64,000 nt of DNA from Spirodela intermedia (lineage: Eukaryota; Streptophyta; Magnoliopsida; Alismatales; Araceae): positions 4,940,892-5,004,891 of the forward strand of contig LR746265.1 of the NCBI GenBank assembly GCA_902729315.2, in the 5' to 3' direction. Below the pieces are notes generated by a model. It saw only the letters and a program-made list of their open reading frames with translations, searched no databases and was not told the origin of the DNA. The position numbers and the translations under genes are program-made. The stretch's first letter is position 1, and each line of letters begins with the position of its first letter. Positions 23,101 to 36,840 of the stretch are shown here, one piece after another.

Positions 23101-23810
23101 GATGTAATGAAGGAAACCTTATATCAGGGTTGACCTAAGGGGTGTAGAAAAGAAGTTTTGAAAATATTTTAATGAGAAAGAATGGTCAAAGTTGACAAGG
23201 AATAATGTAGTTACTAAGAATATATCTAAAACCCTAGGTTTCACCCTAAGAGAGAAGAAAAGGAAACAAGTAAGGATAAGGAAGAAGATTGCTCAACTTG
23301 GGCCTTTATTTGTCGTCAAAGTTAGACAGTTTACTTCGACAAGTTGATCTCCAGCACTTTACTTCTTGTAACTCGATCCCCAACACTCAACTTTACTATT
23401 AAGGCCTTTCCTGATCACTAAAGATTACACAGAAGGGAAAGAAGAATGAATCTTTAGAATATAAATTGTTTCATTCTAGTCAACCCTTGTTGGGGCTCTT
23501 TCCAAAAAGATGAGAAGAAAAGAGGGTGAAGAAAATACATATAAGTAGTAAAGTTTCCTCAAATACCTTTGGCCTTTTCTCAAAATACCTTTAACTCCTC
23601 TCCTTTGTTTTCACAACCTTCTTGAAGCTGATTTGTTGATCTGAACGTGGGGATGTGAAGAGACATCTTGAAGATCGTGCCCACAAAATTTGGGCTTGAA
23701 ATATTTTCTGAATCGTCAGATATCGATCTTCGAAGATGGAGATGTCTAAGCCGTTGATTGGGTGTCTCTGCCACAAAAGGACCACCGAAAGGTGACAATT
23801 GAGAAGAGAC
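20114..23810. other. intergenic spacer
   Basis: Upstream of PRX-A. It holds a small perfect hairpin (CCGTCACG/CGTGACGG, 21064-21085) and a run of 8 G near 20467. No open frame here has recognisable similarity. From about 22900 to 23550 the sequence is AG-rich. Confidence 0.5.
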
Positions 23811-24063
23811 GTCTTTAACCGCCGCTTACGGTGACAAGACGTTCTTAACTGACACTTTTGGTGGAAAGCATGCTTAACCACTGCATTTGGTGACAAGACG
23901 TGCTTATCCACCACTTATAGTGAGACAGCGTGCTTACCCACCACTTGTCGTGGGAGAATGTTCTTAGCCGCCGCTTTTGGTGGGAGAGCGTGCTTAATCG
24001 CCGGTTTTCGTGGGAGCAGGCGTGTTTAGCCGCCACTTTTCATGGGAGACGTCCTTAACTGCC
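23811..24063. repeat. 30-bp minisatellite, about 8.4 units
   Basis: Units of about 30 bp around the core GTGCTTAnCCGCC-ACTTTTGGTGGGAGA, diverged from each other at several positions per unit. Because 30 is a multiple of 3, the minus strand reads as a 10-residue repeat (for example RRLSTLSHQK then RRLRTFSHDK). No start, splice site or flanking domain supports a gene. Confidence 0.8.
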
Positions 24064-27000
24064 AAAATAAGAGGCGCAATCATTGACTGGCGGTGAACGT
24101 TTTCTCGCCTTCCGCGTGCGATACCTCGTCTTCTCGCATTCCCCATAATTGCGGCTTGAATAAAATATTCATGAATTTAAATAATCATATTGCTGCAAAT
24201 TTAAATAAGAGGACCAGTGCTCAATTTCAAAACTGCCAAATGAGAAAACAAGCACAAAATAATCATTTTCTAATAGAACTATGTATAGAGATCTTGGTTC
24301 TTGGATCAAGATCTTGACCCTGAAGCATTACTAAAAATGGTTGAAAACATAGTTAAGCTAGTTTAAACAAAAAATACAAATGTTAGCTTTGGGCTTTGTT
24401 ACTTCCCATTGACATCCCCAAGCATCAGCAATGCATACACAATTAATTAACATAATACTCTTGGATAATTGGTGCTATTGTCACTTTCATTATATTTACT
24501 ATTTTAATGGATACAATTGCATGTTGACCCTTCTCGTTTATCTTACTATAATAATTGAGAGAAAAGGTTTTTTCAAATGCAAACTAGAGAAGCCACTTTG
24601 GCTATTTTAGAAATTATTTTTGAGCACTTGGGCTATTTTTGATTTTAATCATGAATCTTGCCATGGTTACTGAGGAAGGTTTTCTCAATCACATGAGTTG
24701 TGACACAAACTTGAAATGCTCTACTTTCTCTACTTATTGATATTTTTTTCTATTGAATAAATATACTTATTTGAATTATAAGGCTAAATGAAACACCAAG
24801 GGAAGGGGATGGGGGATGAATTAGAGTTTTTGAGATTTCTACTGAATTTTGCATTTAAGCTAGACCTATGATTGTGTGTCATAAGATGTGTCGACATACT
24901 TGTATTGCAATCATACCTCTCAACTCTCTCTCAAAAAAACAATAAGATTTTATATCAGTACATCTCTCACCTGACTACTTCTAGTCCTAGAGGAAACTTC
25001 CCTCTAGTATTAACTAATTCTTTTAAGAATTACATATTGATTTCACTAGATCAATCACCTAAGTACCTCACATTCATCTCCTCAAAAACTTAACCTCACT
25101 CAAGATAAATATGGCTACCAGCACTTTGTTCTTTGCTTAAATCACTCTTCCCTCACTGCTTACCTTAGGGCCTAATAGAGCAAGAATTGTGAAGGTGGAA
25201 TTAATTGTTTTGCTAAAATCAACCAAAGAAGATGATACAACATTTTTGTGTAGTAGTGATGTGTACAATAGGAAAAGCATGATGGACAGCCTTAACTTTT
25301 TGTGTAGTTAGCTTTTTTTTATCTCAAAGTTTTATCTAATAAGATTTATAATTCCAAGGGCATCAATATAGATTTTTAGATGACATTTTTCTGTATGAAA
25401 AAAGCTGAAATCAATTAGTATTTAGGTACTTTTCAATCCTCAAATGATGTTTGAAATTTGACTGTAAAAGAATTTAGAGGGAAAATAAGTGTTTGATGGT
25501 TTAGGAGACAATGGCTCACTTGGTTGAGGAATATCATCTCTTACAAATGAATCAAGCTGAATGTTTTTATGTGAGATTTCTGTTGTTGAATGTCATGTTG
25601 ATCATTGGCAATGAAGAATGAAGCTATTTGAACCGATTTCAGGGGAGGAGGCTATGTGGTCAATGTGAGTTGTTCTTTGGTGTGTGATGACATAGAGTAG
25701 GATGGTGAGGAATTCAGTTAGTATATTTTCGAGGACTAGTAATATGAGGCTCATTTGGAATTGATATTTCAAATTGTGGCCTAGAAGGAGAACCAAAGTC
25801 AATCTCGAACTTGGTGGAAGGAGGGTGACTGACTATTTTTTGTCGTTGTAAAGAAAATTCAGCAAATTATAATTTATAAATGCTAAAAAATAAGCCAATT
25901 TAGAATGATTTAATTTTATATGAAATTATTTAATTATATTTATAATTTCCAATTGATAGATTAATTTTTTAGAATTTTTAATTATGAAAATTAATAAACA
26001 TAATTTTTAGAATAAGAAATTATGGATTATGACATCAGCCAACATCAGCCCACGAAGAACACCCCCAAATTTGAGTCATTGGAAATATGTTGACTCATAT
26101 TTCTCAAAATCAAAGACAAAATACTTAGAAATAAACTTTTATTTGAAAAGAGAAATTTTTCATAACACAATGTAGAACTGAAAAAAACATTTTATAAATT
26201 AAAAAGAAAGTAAAATGATGTAAAGATTCAAGCTTTACAAAAGAATGGGCATAATAGTCGACAATCAAATTTTTTCCAGAATTTGATCAATTTGTGCAAA
26301 TGCGATGTACTGAATAGATTGCTACACAATCTCCAGTTGATGAATGACAATCCCAAAAACTGTCACTTATTGGAATCAGTTGATGGCAGTGGTTCAACTA
26401 CGAGTGTGCCGTGGTGTTCAAAAAAGGATCCTTAGAAGAAATTCTTCTCTATTTGTATTAGGCGAAGAATGGGACGAGTTTGTGGATGAAGTTCAACTTA
26501 TGTAGTGGTTGAATCATGAAAAAGTCAAAAAATCTATCATTTGTATCGGATAAGATGATTTGGGTGAATTCGATGTTCGTCGTCACTAAAGGAGAGAGAA
26601 AATGATTGTGGAGAGCGATAGATTGATCGAAGATGCCTCATTCTTCCTTCCCCTAATGTTTTTCCATCTTACAATGCATTAATTCCATTGATTTTGTTGA
26701 ATCATCCACTGTACTTCTCGCCGTATTCATTACATCCATCGTTGATGTGGAAAACCTAAAAAAAGAAATTAGTCTCATAGTTTATTTTTTTTATATAATA
26801 TTATTTATCATAATAAGCTTAGAAAAATAAAATAAAATTCAGGAAAAAATCAGAAAAATGTAATTAACATATAAACATTTTGATAATAATATTAATCATT
26901 GGAAAAACCTATCAAAATATTTCATAGCCAATTTCATCATGTAATTTCTATAAATTAATAATATAACCATATAAATAATTTTAATATCATTTTTTCTAGA

Positions 27001-29704
27001 TTAAAGGAATTTATAAATATTTTTGTATCATTAAATAATAAAATATAAATATTAAACATTTTATCATATAATTAATGGGATTTATCAGAGGGTCTTTTTC
27101 TATAGAGGAGATAATGATTCTTTCCTTATTTTTGTCTTTCTTGAAAATTTTTGAGCACTTGCAAGCCTTGGAGGGGTCAATAGGAAGGATGGAGTGAAGA
27201 GTGTCAACCATTGTTGGTGCTAGAATTTATGGAAAGAGAAATGGACCAGAATGTGATGTGAAATTCGTGAAATAATTTGATGGAATGAATATACTTATCC
27301 CTTATGTAAGCAAGATAAAATGGAACTTAATTTCAGCTTCACTAAGAGGGTTCTTTAGTTGTTCTTGATTGGGGAAGGAAGAGGGGTTTTTTCGGACTGG
27401 GAAAGAAGAGAGAGAACAGTATGGTTTGGATGATTTTAGAATGTGAAGCCTTCAACTCTTTTATAGAGGAATGATTGTAATGAGACAATATTAGATGTAA
27501 CATGATATATGTTCTTCAATTCCTTAGCTTTGATCATATGATAAAATTTAAAATTTTGTCATTCTACATGTGTTGACATTGATGTCTATACATATTGATG
27601 ATAAATGAGATATATAAATTCCAAAAATATGACAAACATAATTAAAATAAAAGTTGATATAATCATGATAAATTAACTAATTTTTACTGAAATTAAAATA
27701 TCATTTAATTTGTATATTTCAAGTTCATCTAGAAGGGGTTTTGTAAAAATATAAACTAATTATTTTGATGTCTTAATATACTTTGAAGTGGTTTAAATTT
27801 GCCGTTCTATTCTTAAGTAATCTGTAAGGTTTTTTATTTTATTTTAATCTAATCAAATCTCTATTAATCACATAATATAATTGAGATGAATTAATCATTG
27901 TTTAATAAATCACATAAATTTGAAAATTATAAATCTAGAAAATACTAATTTTTAGATTTTTAAAAGTATTTATGATTATATCACTTATAATTATATCAGA
28001 GATTTCAGAAATAGTAAACTATTTTAGGTAGATCATAGGGATGGAAGATAGTATTAGACAAAATTTTAAATTTTTAGTGAATAATAAGATATTTTATGAT
28101 TTTTAAACTAAATAATGAAAAGTAAATTTATTTAAAAAGTCGTGAAAAAAGAAAATTCGAGTGCTCATTTAACGATCATAGTAAAGCCCCAACAAGTACA
28201 ATTCGTACAAAAATAGTGTGATTCATATGTAAATAATTATAGATGATTTAATTGATCAAATTAAGATATGTAAAAGTTAAAAAATATAATTGACTAAAGT
28301 AGAGTTTTAAAACTTAAAATATGAAAAATCTCACAAATTGAAATAATAATTAAGTTTTAAAGAAGAAAGATAATATTTTGACTTCATGGTGGTAATCATC
28401 AAAATTTTAAATGTTTGAGGGGATTTTCATGCAATGTCCATGACTTGAAAGGTTTTTTTTAGCATTCATGATGTGGACAATCTTTGTATCCTCTTGTAAA
28501 GTCTAGAAATTGATGACATACCTCAATGAAACATATTCAATAGTTGTCACTTGGTGGAATGAAATTTTGACAGTAATAAGCTCTCCAATGACTATCACCT
28601 AGTAGAGATGAGTTAGGTAGAGCTCAAACAGATCTTAGGAAACTTCTTATCAAATTTACATAGTAAGAGGAGGCTTGTATCTCATTCAGTTTGATTAGGA
28701 GAGGTGGTGACTCATCTCATGACAGATTATCTTATTTTCCATGATGACTCATTTGTTGAATAATCTGAGATGAGTTTTTTGATAAATTCATAACTTTTTA
28801 TCTAGAATCCTTTGTCAATTGGTAATGACACTCTGCGAATCATGTTGATTATATTTTGATTGATGATCTAGTGATTCTGACAATTTGATTATTGACCGAC
28901 ACCCAAGTTAACTTGTGTGAAACTGATCTCAAGTAGCTTTTTACATATGTTATCATAGAAAAGTTTTATTTTGAAATGTTAGCAGTTCTAAATATAAGGT
29001 TATGCTAAATTGAAGAATGACCTTAGTGTCCAATACAAAATTTATTATCTTGAAAAGTAATGTAACTTAATCTTGTCAATTCATTTGCTGAACCTAATTT
29101 ATAAGACCTTAATATCATTTTAAAATATATCATTAATAATAATCTATCTATTTAACATTTACTCTATTAAAGAATCATGATCTTTATCATATACTCATGA
29201 AGTAAATTCTGTCAAAAGACCATGAACATGGGCTCTATTATCCAGTAACTATTTATTTCAACCATTGCTTTTTTAAAATAACAACACATTCCACTTGGGA
29301 TAGAATTAGTTGATGGTTTAGAGGTGGGGGAAGTAGGGTTAAGGGTAGAAAGCAAAAGTGCTTTGCTCATTATCAATTGTAAAATGGTGTAGAAGTTTTG
29401 CTTAGTACATTTATCCTTGAAACTAAATTCTCATCATTACAAACTTTCCAGGAACCATTAGCTGAAGAATTAGAGGACATCATCATCATAAGCAAGGATT
29501 TTAGAGACCTAAGCTAATGAAATCTACTTCTAACGTCTTGAATTGGAAAAATGAAAAAGGAATGGCTCTAAATGGAAACTTCTTGTAAATAGGACTAGCA
29601 TATCATTGATCTGGCCCTGCTATGAGACCCAAAAAATCCAGAGTAGGTTGAAGAGGCCGGGAATGCCATGAAGGACAGACATGGACTGGATAGTTGTAAA
29701 CTGA
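24064..29704. other. AT-rich spacer, nothing recognised
   Basis: Strongly AT-rich DNA with only short open frames. I found no retroelement motifs, tRNA gene or clear terminal repeats. An (AAAAT)n run at 29727-29751 marks the left edge of the peroxidase duplication unit. Confidence 0.5.
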
Positions 29705-30874
29705 AAACAACATTATTTTTTTATCCAAAATAAAATAAAATAAAATAAAAATTCATATTTTAATTCGTATTCTCATAGTTAGGTTATTAAATCATTATCA
29801 CTACCTTGCTCGGAGCCAGTATTTACTGGTGGGCCAACTTAAAGTCGGGGTCGAAATATGGCTTTCGAATTCAGTTCCGAATTAGTAGATACTGCCAAAG
29901 GGAGTGGCGATGACATCTGCAAAAAGGAAGAGATTCATAACATGGCAGAGGAAAGATAATGTGAACCCCTGGATTATAAGAAAACAATTCTAAACCTCCA
30001 CACGGATCAGGATGGATCCACTTAAAGCCAAGGAGAAAGGCAAGGCCTACGGCCAGCGCCGACAACTGAGCAACCACCCACTCAAATATGCATTGCCAAA
30101 TTTTACTGAGAAAACCATGGGACCCACACGCTCTCAGAATGTGGATGGCGGGATATATTGGGAGAATGTACACGTCACGGGTCGTCTGAAGATCATGATA
30201 TAAGACGAGATGAACTTTTTCCATCGGGAAGACCCGAGATATTTCATGGGCGATTTGGCCTCTGTCAAACTAACAGTTAGAAATAACAAGAACCGTGAGG
30301 GGAAAGATAAAGCCGCACACTTGTGCAACTGGATGTGTCGGTGTTTAACGCGCCGACTTCTGCGGATCGTTGACGTTTAGTCGATCGGTTCCTTGTTTGA
30401 AGCTTTCCACGCGGTTGAGATCCCCTCTCGACAAACTGGGAATCTCCTACCACACGCCAGTGGGTTTTCAAAGGATGATTTGGATTTCGGAATACACTAA
30501 CCTCCACTGGTTAAGCCCATGCATAGCGATGTTGCACCGCCTTTCCGGGGAGATCGCATCTCCATCGACAACGGCTGTCCACTTGAATTAAAATAGGCTA
30601 GGAATACACCCCACCTGCCCTTCATCGACATCCTTCCCTCTGAAACGCCAGTAGTATACAGCTAATGGCTCATACTTTACAGGGTGGTGCATGAGTTGTG
30701 TTCCAAGCGGTGTTAAATAAGGAGAAAAAACGTGGGAATCAGAGGAACACCACGCCTTTAAAATGGAGGAATGATCCCTCCTTTTAGTGCGCAATCAAAT
30801 CTTTGAGAACTCTAGAGATTCCAAGCCGCGTCTTTGGCGTGTGGTCAGGTTTGTTCTCTGTCTAGGAAGAGAAA
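29705..30874. promoter_or_regulatory. upstream region of PRX-B
   Basis: About 1.1 kb conserved with the upstream region of PRX-C apart from scattered substitutions and indels. A TTTAAAA motif at about 30759 is the only TATA-like element I see. No factor-binding site is claimed. Confidence 0.35.
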
Positions 30875-32226
30875 ATGGGTTTTAGAGAAGCGGAGGCTCT
30901 TTTGTTGACACTTGTACTGGGTCTGTGTGTGACCCAGCTTGAAGCTCAGCTTCAAGTTGGGTTCTATCGTAATTCTTGCCCTAACGCGGAGAAAATCGTG
31001 ACAGAGGAGGTGGTGAAGGCACTGGTGACGCATCCGGGTGTGCCTGCTGATCTATTGAGGTTGCATTTCCACGACTGCTTTGTCAGGGTAACTTTTCCAC
31101 CTCTTAATTCAACGCACAAAGCTTTTTATCAACACATGGAACCTGCAAGACGCGCGTGATCGTATTATTATAGAACATTCAATAGTTCATTTTTCTTACT
31201 TTGATGTTCTCTGGGAACCTTACTCTGTCAAAGGGTTGCGATGGCTCGGTCCTTCTCGACTCCACTCCAGGTAGTACCGCGGAGAAGGATTCCCCAATCA
31301 ACAACAGTCTTGAAGGCTACGATGTCGTTGATAACGCTAAAACCAGACTGGAGGCAGTTTGCCCAGGCATCGTCTCTTGTGCCGACATTGTTGCCTTCGC
31401 CGCCAGAGACAGCGTCAAACTGGTAACCTTTCTGAGCAAAGGATTCATGAACCGATCACTCACTGGTCTGTTTGTTCTATAACTGTTTGAGGTAATCATG
31501 CTTTCACAATCTTGGGCAGAGCAAAGGAATTCCCTACGATGTTCCAGCCGGAAGAAGGGACGGTAGGGTTTCCTTGAGCTCGGAGACATTCACAAATTTG
31601 CCTCCACCCACCTTCAACCTCGATCAGCTAACTCAGAATTTCGCCAGCAAGGGCCTGACCCAAGAGGACATGGTCATACTCTCCGGTGCGTTTTGGATTC
31701 AGAGCTCGCTGCGGAAGCTTATCCTCTTCCATCTCAATTATCTCCTCCAGAACTAAATTTTGTCGAGAACATGCCTGATTGTCATCCTCACTAAGACCTC
31801 TATTTTGTATAATCAGGAGCTCACACGATTGGCGATGCTCGCTGCTCCTCCATCACTAGTAGGCTTTACAACTTCAACTCCACCGGGAAGGCGGACCCGA
31901 GCTTGGATCCAGCCTATGCGGCCAAACTGAAGAAGAAGTGTCCGCCAACCAGCGTTAATGGGAACCGGGGAGTGGATATGGATCCTCCCAGCCCCACCAT
32001 TATCGACTCGAGCTACTACAGGAACCTCCTCTTTCACCGGGGGTTATTCACGTCCGATCAGACTCTAATGTCTAGTCCGGTGACGGCAGCACAGGTGATG
32101 AAGAATGCCTTTAATGACTTTCTCTTCAATAGGAACTTCGCGGCCGCTATGGTGAAGATGGGTCGGGTTGAGGTCCTCACCGGAACCAACGGGGAGATCC
32201 GCAAGAAATGCAACGTCATTAACTGA
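30875..32226 (+). CDS. class III peroxidase, intact (PRX-B)
   Basis: Secreted haem peroxidase of 325 residues in four exons: 30875-31087, 31234-31422, 31520-31685, 31817-32226. Intron phases are 0, 0 and 1, the same as PRX-A. Seen: signal peptide (about residues 1-24, ending before Gln-Leu-Gln), RLHFHDCF (distal Arg and His), GCDGS, VSCADI, proximal His in SGAHTIG with the codon for Gly split by intron 3, and eight Cys. AATAAA at 32394-32399 is a plausible polyadenylation signal 168 nt past the stop. Its closest relative here is PRX-C (19 of 325 residues differ). The start is the first ATG before the hydrophobic segment. The physiological substrate is unknown. Confidence 0.95.
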
Positions 32227-35200
32227 TGGTCTTGCACTCGGCACGTATCTCTTGTCGCGGAAGTTGCTACATATTTGTGGCGTTGTTTTTCTTCTGCTTT
32301 CATAAACCATTGTTCAAGCGTATTATAGAGAAGGTTGTCGAGGTACTTCTGTGATCTGTTCATGAAACTTCTGTAATGTGATCCTTTTTGAAAAATAAAT
32401 AAATATTTATTCCTCGGATATCGCAGTAGATCCATTCTAGATGTGTCACCGATTATTATGCCGTCGGCTCTTCGACTGTTGAATCACACGACGTGTTATC
32501 TTCTGCGCTTGGTGCTCCTACGATTTAAACACGCCCAGAGTACAAACTATTTCCATGAAAATGGAGTCCAAATTCTTTGTCAACTGGAAACTAATTTCTC
32601 TACTGTATGCGGTTGTATTGATTGATGGTAATTCAATCGATAGTTACAGGCACCACCACCAACGCGGAGATCGTTAATGATGAAGACGAAGGATTTTGAG
32701 CGATGGAAGGATATCCAGGTGATGCGGCCGGATATGCCAAGAGGTCTATTGCGTCCGATCTGCGCGGGGTGTCATGGACAATTGAATATTATTAAAGGTC
32801 ACGAGTTTGGTAAAGCCGGTAAATATAATTCGTCATGGCTATAGATTATCGTATAGGGTAAATTCTTGAATAACAGAAAGGCTCTTCATACAGATCGTGA
32901 ACTTCCGGACAAATATCCAACCGAATGCGATTGTGGGCCTCAAAAGTTAAAAATGTCTACCTATATGCTTGTTGCCGGTCGAATAAATTAAAGAAAAGTT
33001 TAGTATACAACATTAACCATTTCATAAACTATCAAACTCGAAATCTGTAATCTGGATCATAATCAGTCCACGGTATTCGTCATTCTAGTTCTGATCCGTC
33101 TTCCATATCCTTCTTCAAGCACAGAAAAACAATGTCACAATTGAGAGCACTTGAAACCTAGTAAACACGGATTATCTTTCAATTCTTAGGTTCATCAATC
33201 TGGAGCTAATAATAAAACCAGGGATAAGAATGCACATCACAAGTTCTTTACTTTTCTTTCGTGATCTGTCAAGTGAGTCAGCATGGGTCCCTCGTCCTCT
33301 AATCCTTTTGTGGTTGGATAGTTATACGAATCAAAGAATCTGGGTTATGTCGGGTTATAACACAAACTCTGATGAAGATAAAGAAATTTTTTGGAGACAT
33401 GACTTGACTGGATATGTTCGAGTCGACATTAAGATCCAATGCCTTACATGGAGTTCTGTAAGCTTTGAAAATAATATTTCAAGGGGATACCATCACTTAT
33501 ATTTACTTATTTATCGAGATAAAAAATATTTAATGTCTTAACTATTTATCGCAACAAAGGCTACTAAAATGAAGGTGAAATAAAGACCCAGTACAAACAT
33601 TTCGATAATATGAATAATTTATCAGAGTAATGGTATATTTTGACATTTATTGTATAATATTGTAAGCTTAATCCAAATTGTAAAGGTATCACAGGTTAGT
33701 TTAAATTCAAATTACACGGAATTTAAATGCTTATCAACTTAATTGCAAAGGAGTTAGTTGACAGTTCGTACAAATTTATTTAGTATCCTAGAAACGACCG
33801 CTTTAATTACTCTTTTACGTTTCAAGTACTATAAATGTGCACGTGGGACCTGGTGTTTTCTTTTTTATGTTATCTTAATTCTTCTTTGCATGATTGCCAG
33901 AGACGTTTGACTTTGTCTTTAAATAGAGCCGTCCCCTTCCGGAATCGCGGAATTTATTATCCCAGCTTTCTCCACATGCTATTATGACCTCTCCTCGCTC
34001 CACGCCAATCTTATCGGCGGGACGCCCATTGGATGGTCCCAAGCGTCGCTTAGTTTCAGGTATTTTACGTGCACCAATGGGAGATCCAAACATCGCCGAG
34101 CTCATCACGATAAAGCATACATATACCCCGATTTGATTTTGTTCTGGGGAAACTATGGATATGCATAGATAAATAAAATATGAAAGCTATTTACAACGAA
34201 ATGGGTTGAACAGTCTTTAAAATCATACTCAGATTGATGGCGTAGCTGCGAGAGGCGGCGTACATATGCTTTCCTGTTCAGTTTCCGCTCAAATGGATAT
34301 CTGCTTTTATGCCCACCATTACATAAAAACATTTTTTAAATTTTGTTATGTAATAATTATTAGCGGGTAATATTTTATCTTCGCCAATGCATTACAAACA
34401 CGACATTTAGAGAATTTCGGTTTCACGTTTATATTTTTACCAGTGTAGGTGCTTATAGATTATTCATCATTTGAAAGTAAAAGTGACGATGACTGTGCTG
34501 GCAACAAACAAGAATAGAAACAAGAAGAAAATGTAGGACTCTAATGCGAAGTCATTGGCATAATAGGATTTCATGGGTCCTGAGACTATATGGATTTTCC
34601 TCGACACCATACCATCATTCCTTCAGATAATAGAGTCAAGTCGGTCATCTATATCTAGTCAGTGTTTAGGTGTGAGTATTATGATCATGCTCAGTTCTTC
34701 AAGAATTGGTAATTATAAACTAAAAAAATATTTTAGGTCCGATAAGAAGTTATGGTTGATAATAGTATATTAAAAAATATCACTCCTATGAAAGGACTTG
34801 ACGTCGGTGGAGCCGGACCTCTGATTATCACTCAGTCCAAGCAGCTGTTGTCTCATACAAACTTTCATATTTTTCTCTAGGAGATTGGCTTTTGCAGATA
34901 AATATCCAGTTACTCCATATTTTATTCGAATACACTGATAATAAAAAAGTATCCGAAATACTTATTTTCATGAATTACTTTGAGCTTATGTTCACAATTC
35001 CTCATGATGAAAAGTTCCCAATAATGAGTTCTTCGAGCACTATGATCTACCTGTACGAAAGGAGTTATTGGGACAAATCCAGTTTTATCTGCATTTTGTT
35101 GGGAATTGTATATTATATCATATTGGGTTTAGGAATAAGTAAATTTACGTTTAAGTAGACATATTCGCTGATTTCATTTTCAGCTGTAGAAATGTGATGT

Positions 35201-36388
35201 TGCACTGCTCCATGTGTTCAAGCATGCTGCTGTTTTCATATTACTGCATTGGACCGGTTAGTATACATGATCCATCATATCCGCACGTAAAAGATCTGCA
35301 GCAGGATCTTGTCTCCTGGCCGCCGCGTATATTCTTGGCCGAGAAAGTTATAATCCGGGAAGGAGAGATGGGCACGATCACGGGCCATGCATCGCCCTCA
35401 ATCACGTACAAACGGACGGCCTTTTCTGCGAGCTTGGCACGCACCTGCGTACCTAGGCATAGCCGGCGCATGCTGCGCGCTGCCCTCGACTGGAAGATCC
35501 CTAACGGGCCCATCCATTTGTCGACATACCAATGCTAACAGTCGGCATTTCTCACTGGCCGCAGTAAATAGATCGGAGAGAGAAAGAGGAAGAGGTAGGT
35601 AGGGAGGGAGGGAGGGAGAGAGAGAGAGCGAGAGAGCAAACAAGACGGACTGAACTTTGTTCGGTGGCACATTTCCAGCTCCCTGGGAAACCGTCGCCTT
35701 GCACAGGGACTTTACATTGTGCAGCTGAACAGACTAAGTCGGCTGTCATAAACACGGATGATAGATGCGTAGGAGATACAAATCCTGTTGTTCGAAAGCC
35801 ATCCGTATGATGCCTGCGACAAAGACGGTGAAGAGTTCGTCGAAATCTGGCGGGGTCAAACCCTGTCATATCATTCAAAGTCTCTAGGAAAGGAAAGAGT
35901 AGCACTCACGCAACGTAAAGTCACCTACCACGCTCTTTAGTGGTCAACTTATGGGAAAAGGCCGTGATTCCACGATCGCTTTCGACCTTTTTTCTAATGG
36001 TCGAGATCTGTTTTTGTTTGAAGTCTGGCCTTTCCGCGTTCTCGCCCACCCCCGAACGCGCACCATCCGCGACGATTTACTTTGTTTTGGCGGGCTCCGG
36101 TTTACCGAAAGATGCTGATTTCCAGGTAGCAGGCATGGGAACGCCGCTTACGTCATAACCACAGCCGATAAATACTGTTCATTCCCTTCCGCAGATTCAT
36201 GGTTCCCTGTCCCATGATCTCTGTGGCATCCAGCAGATAGCCTGTGCAGTTTTGACCGAGTCAGACCAGATCGTTGAATGAGGGAAAAAGAAAATCTACG
36301 GATTACAAGGTATATATCTAGTCCGTATCCTATAACTAGGTCTCGAAGGCTGTGATAGAGAATGCACAACAAGAGTCGTGAAGTCCCG
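32227..36388. other. spacer downstream of PRX-B
   Basis: Non-coding as far as I can tell. It contains a GA-rich microsatellite (35585-35640). A frame of 114 codons at 35194-35538 is broken by a 1-nt deletion and a stop in the third copy (about 38,680-39,020), so it is not treated as a gene. The whole segment from 32762 is repeated exactly at 56582 onward. Confidence 0.5.
33984..34136 (+). CDS. unrecognised 50-codon open frame (also at 57804-57956)
   Basis: ATG at 33984 follows a TTTAAATAG TATA-like motif by about 70 bp. Inside it the sequence TTTCAG|GTATTTTA resembles a splice donor, so this could be a first exon. I recognise no family. The second copy is identical, so conservation gives no information. 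Weak candidate. Confidence 0.12.
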   Translation: MTSPRSTPILSAGRPLDGPKRRLVSGILRAPMGDPNIAELITIKHTYTPI

Positions 36389-36840
36389 ATGGATTTGAAA
36401 AGTAGCACACTCTGGGTCCTTGTGCTTGGATTGTGCACGACGTCTCCGCTATAATCTCAGCTTAAAGTAGGGTTATAAAAGAGCACTTGCCCTCATGCCG
36501 AGACGATAGTGAGAGAGGAAGTCAACAAGGCCTCCAGATGCCGCAATGGGCTGCTGCCGGATTTCGGCGTGTGTATTTCCATGATTGCTGTGTTAGGGTA
36601 AGCATGGTACTAGTCATCATCACTGTTCCTAGCTCAGGTAGAATGATCCTAGGCACAGCTGTCGATTCTCTCAAAAATCATAATTTTCACTGTTCTAGGT
36701 TGGGATGGTTTGATCCTCATCGACTCTACCATGAGCAACACTGCGGATAAGGTATCGCCCATTTACAACCCTAGCTTAGAAGTCTTCAATGTCATCGGCA
36801 ACTTAAAAACAAGGTTGGAGACCTGGTTTGTACATGTGAT
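36389..36840 (+). pseudogene. peroxidase pseudogene, exons 1-2 only (psiPRX-1)
   Basis: Exon 1 (36389-36597) starts with Met-Asp-Leu-Lys and a hydrophobic signal-like stretch. It then has a stop where the signal ends, a second stop at the Gly-Phe-Tyr position (GGG TTA TAA), and a frameshift just before the His-Asp-Cys motif. The donor after the motif is kept. Exon 2 (from 36699) has Trp for the conserved Cys of GCDGS and decays by about 36840. Exons 3 and 4 are absent. Confidence 0.9.

Noticed and set aside
29871-30328. Minus-strand frames upstream of PRX-B, partly conserved at 53807-54186, one with a signal-like start
   Set aside because: The two copies differ by frameshifting indels, arguing against a coding constraint; could be an old decayed gene.
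35194-35538. 114-codon frame repeated exactly at 59014-59358
   Set aside because: The diverged third copy has a stop and a 1-nt shift, so it is not conserved as protein.
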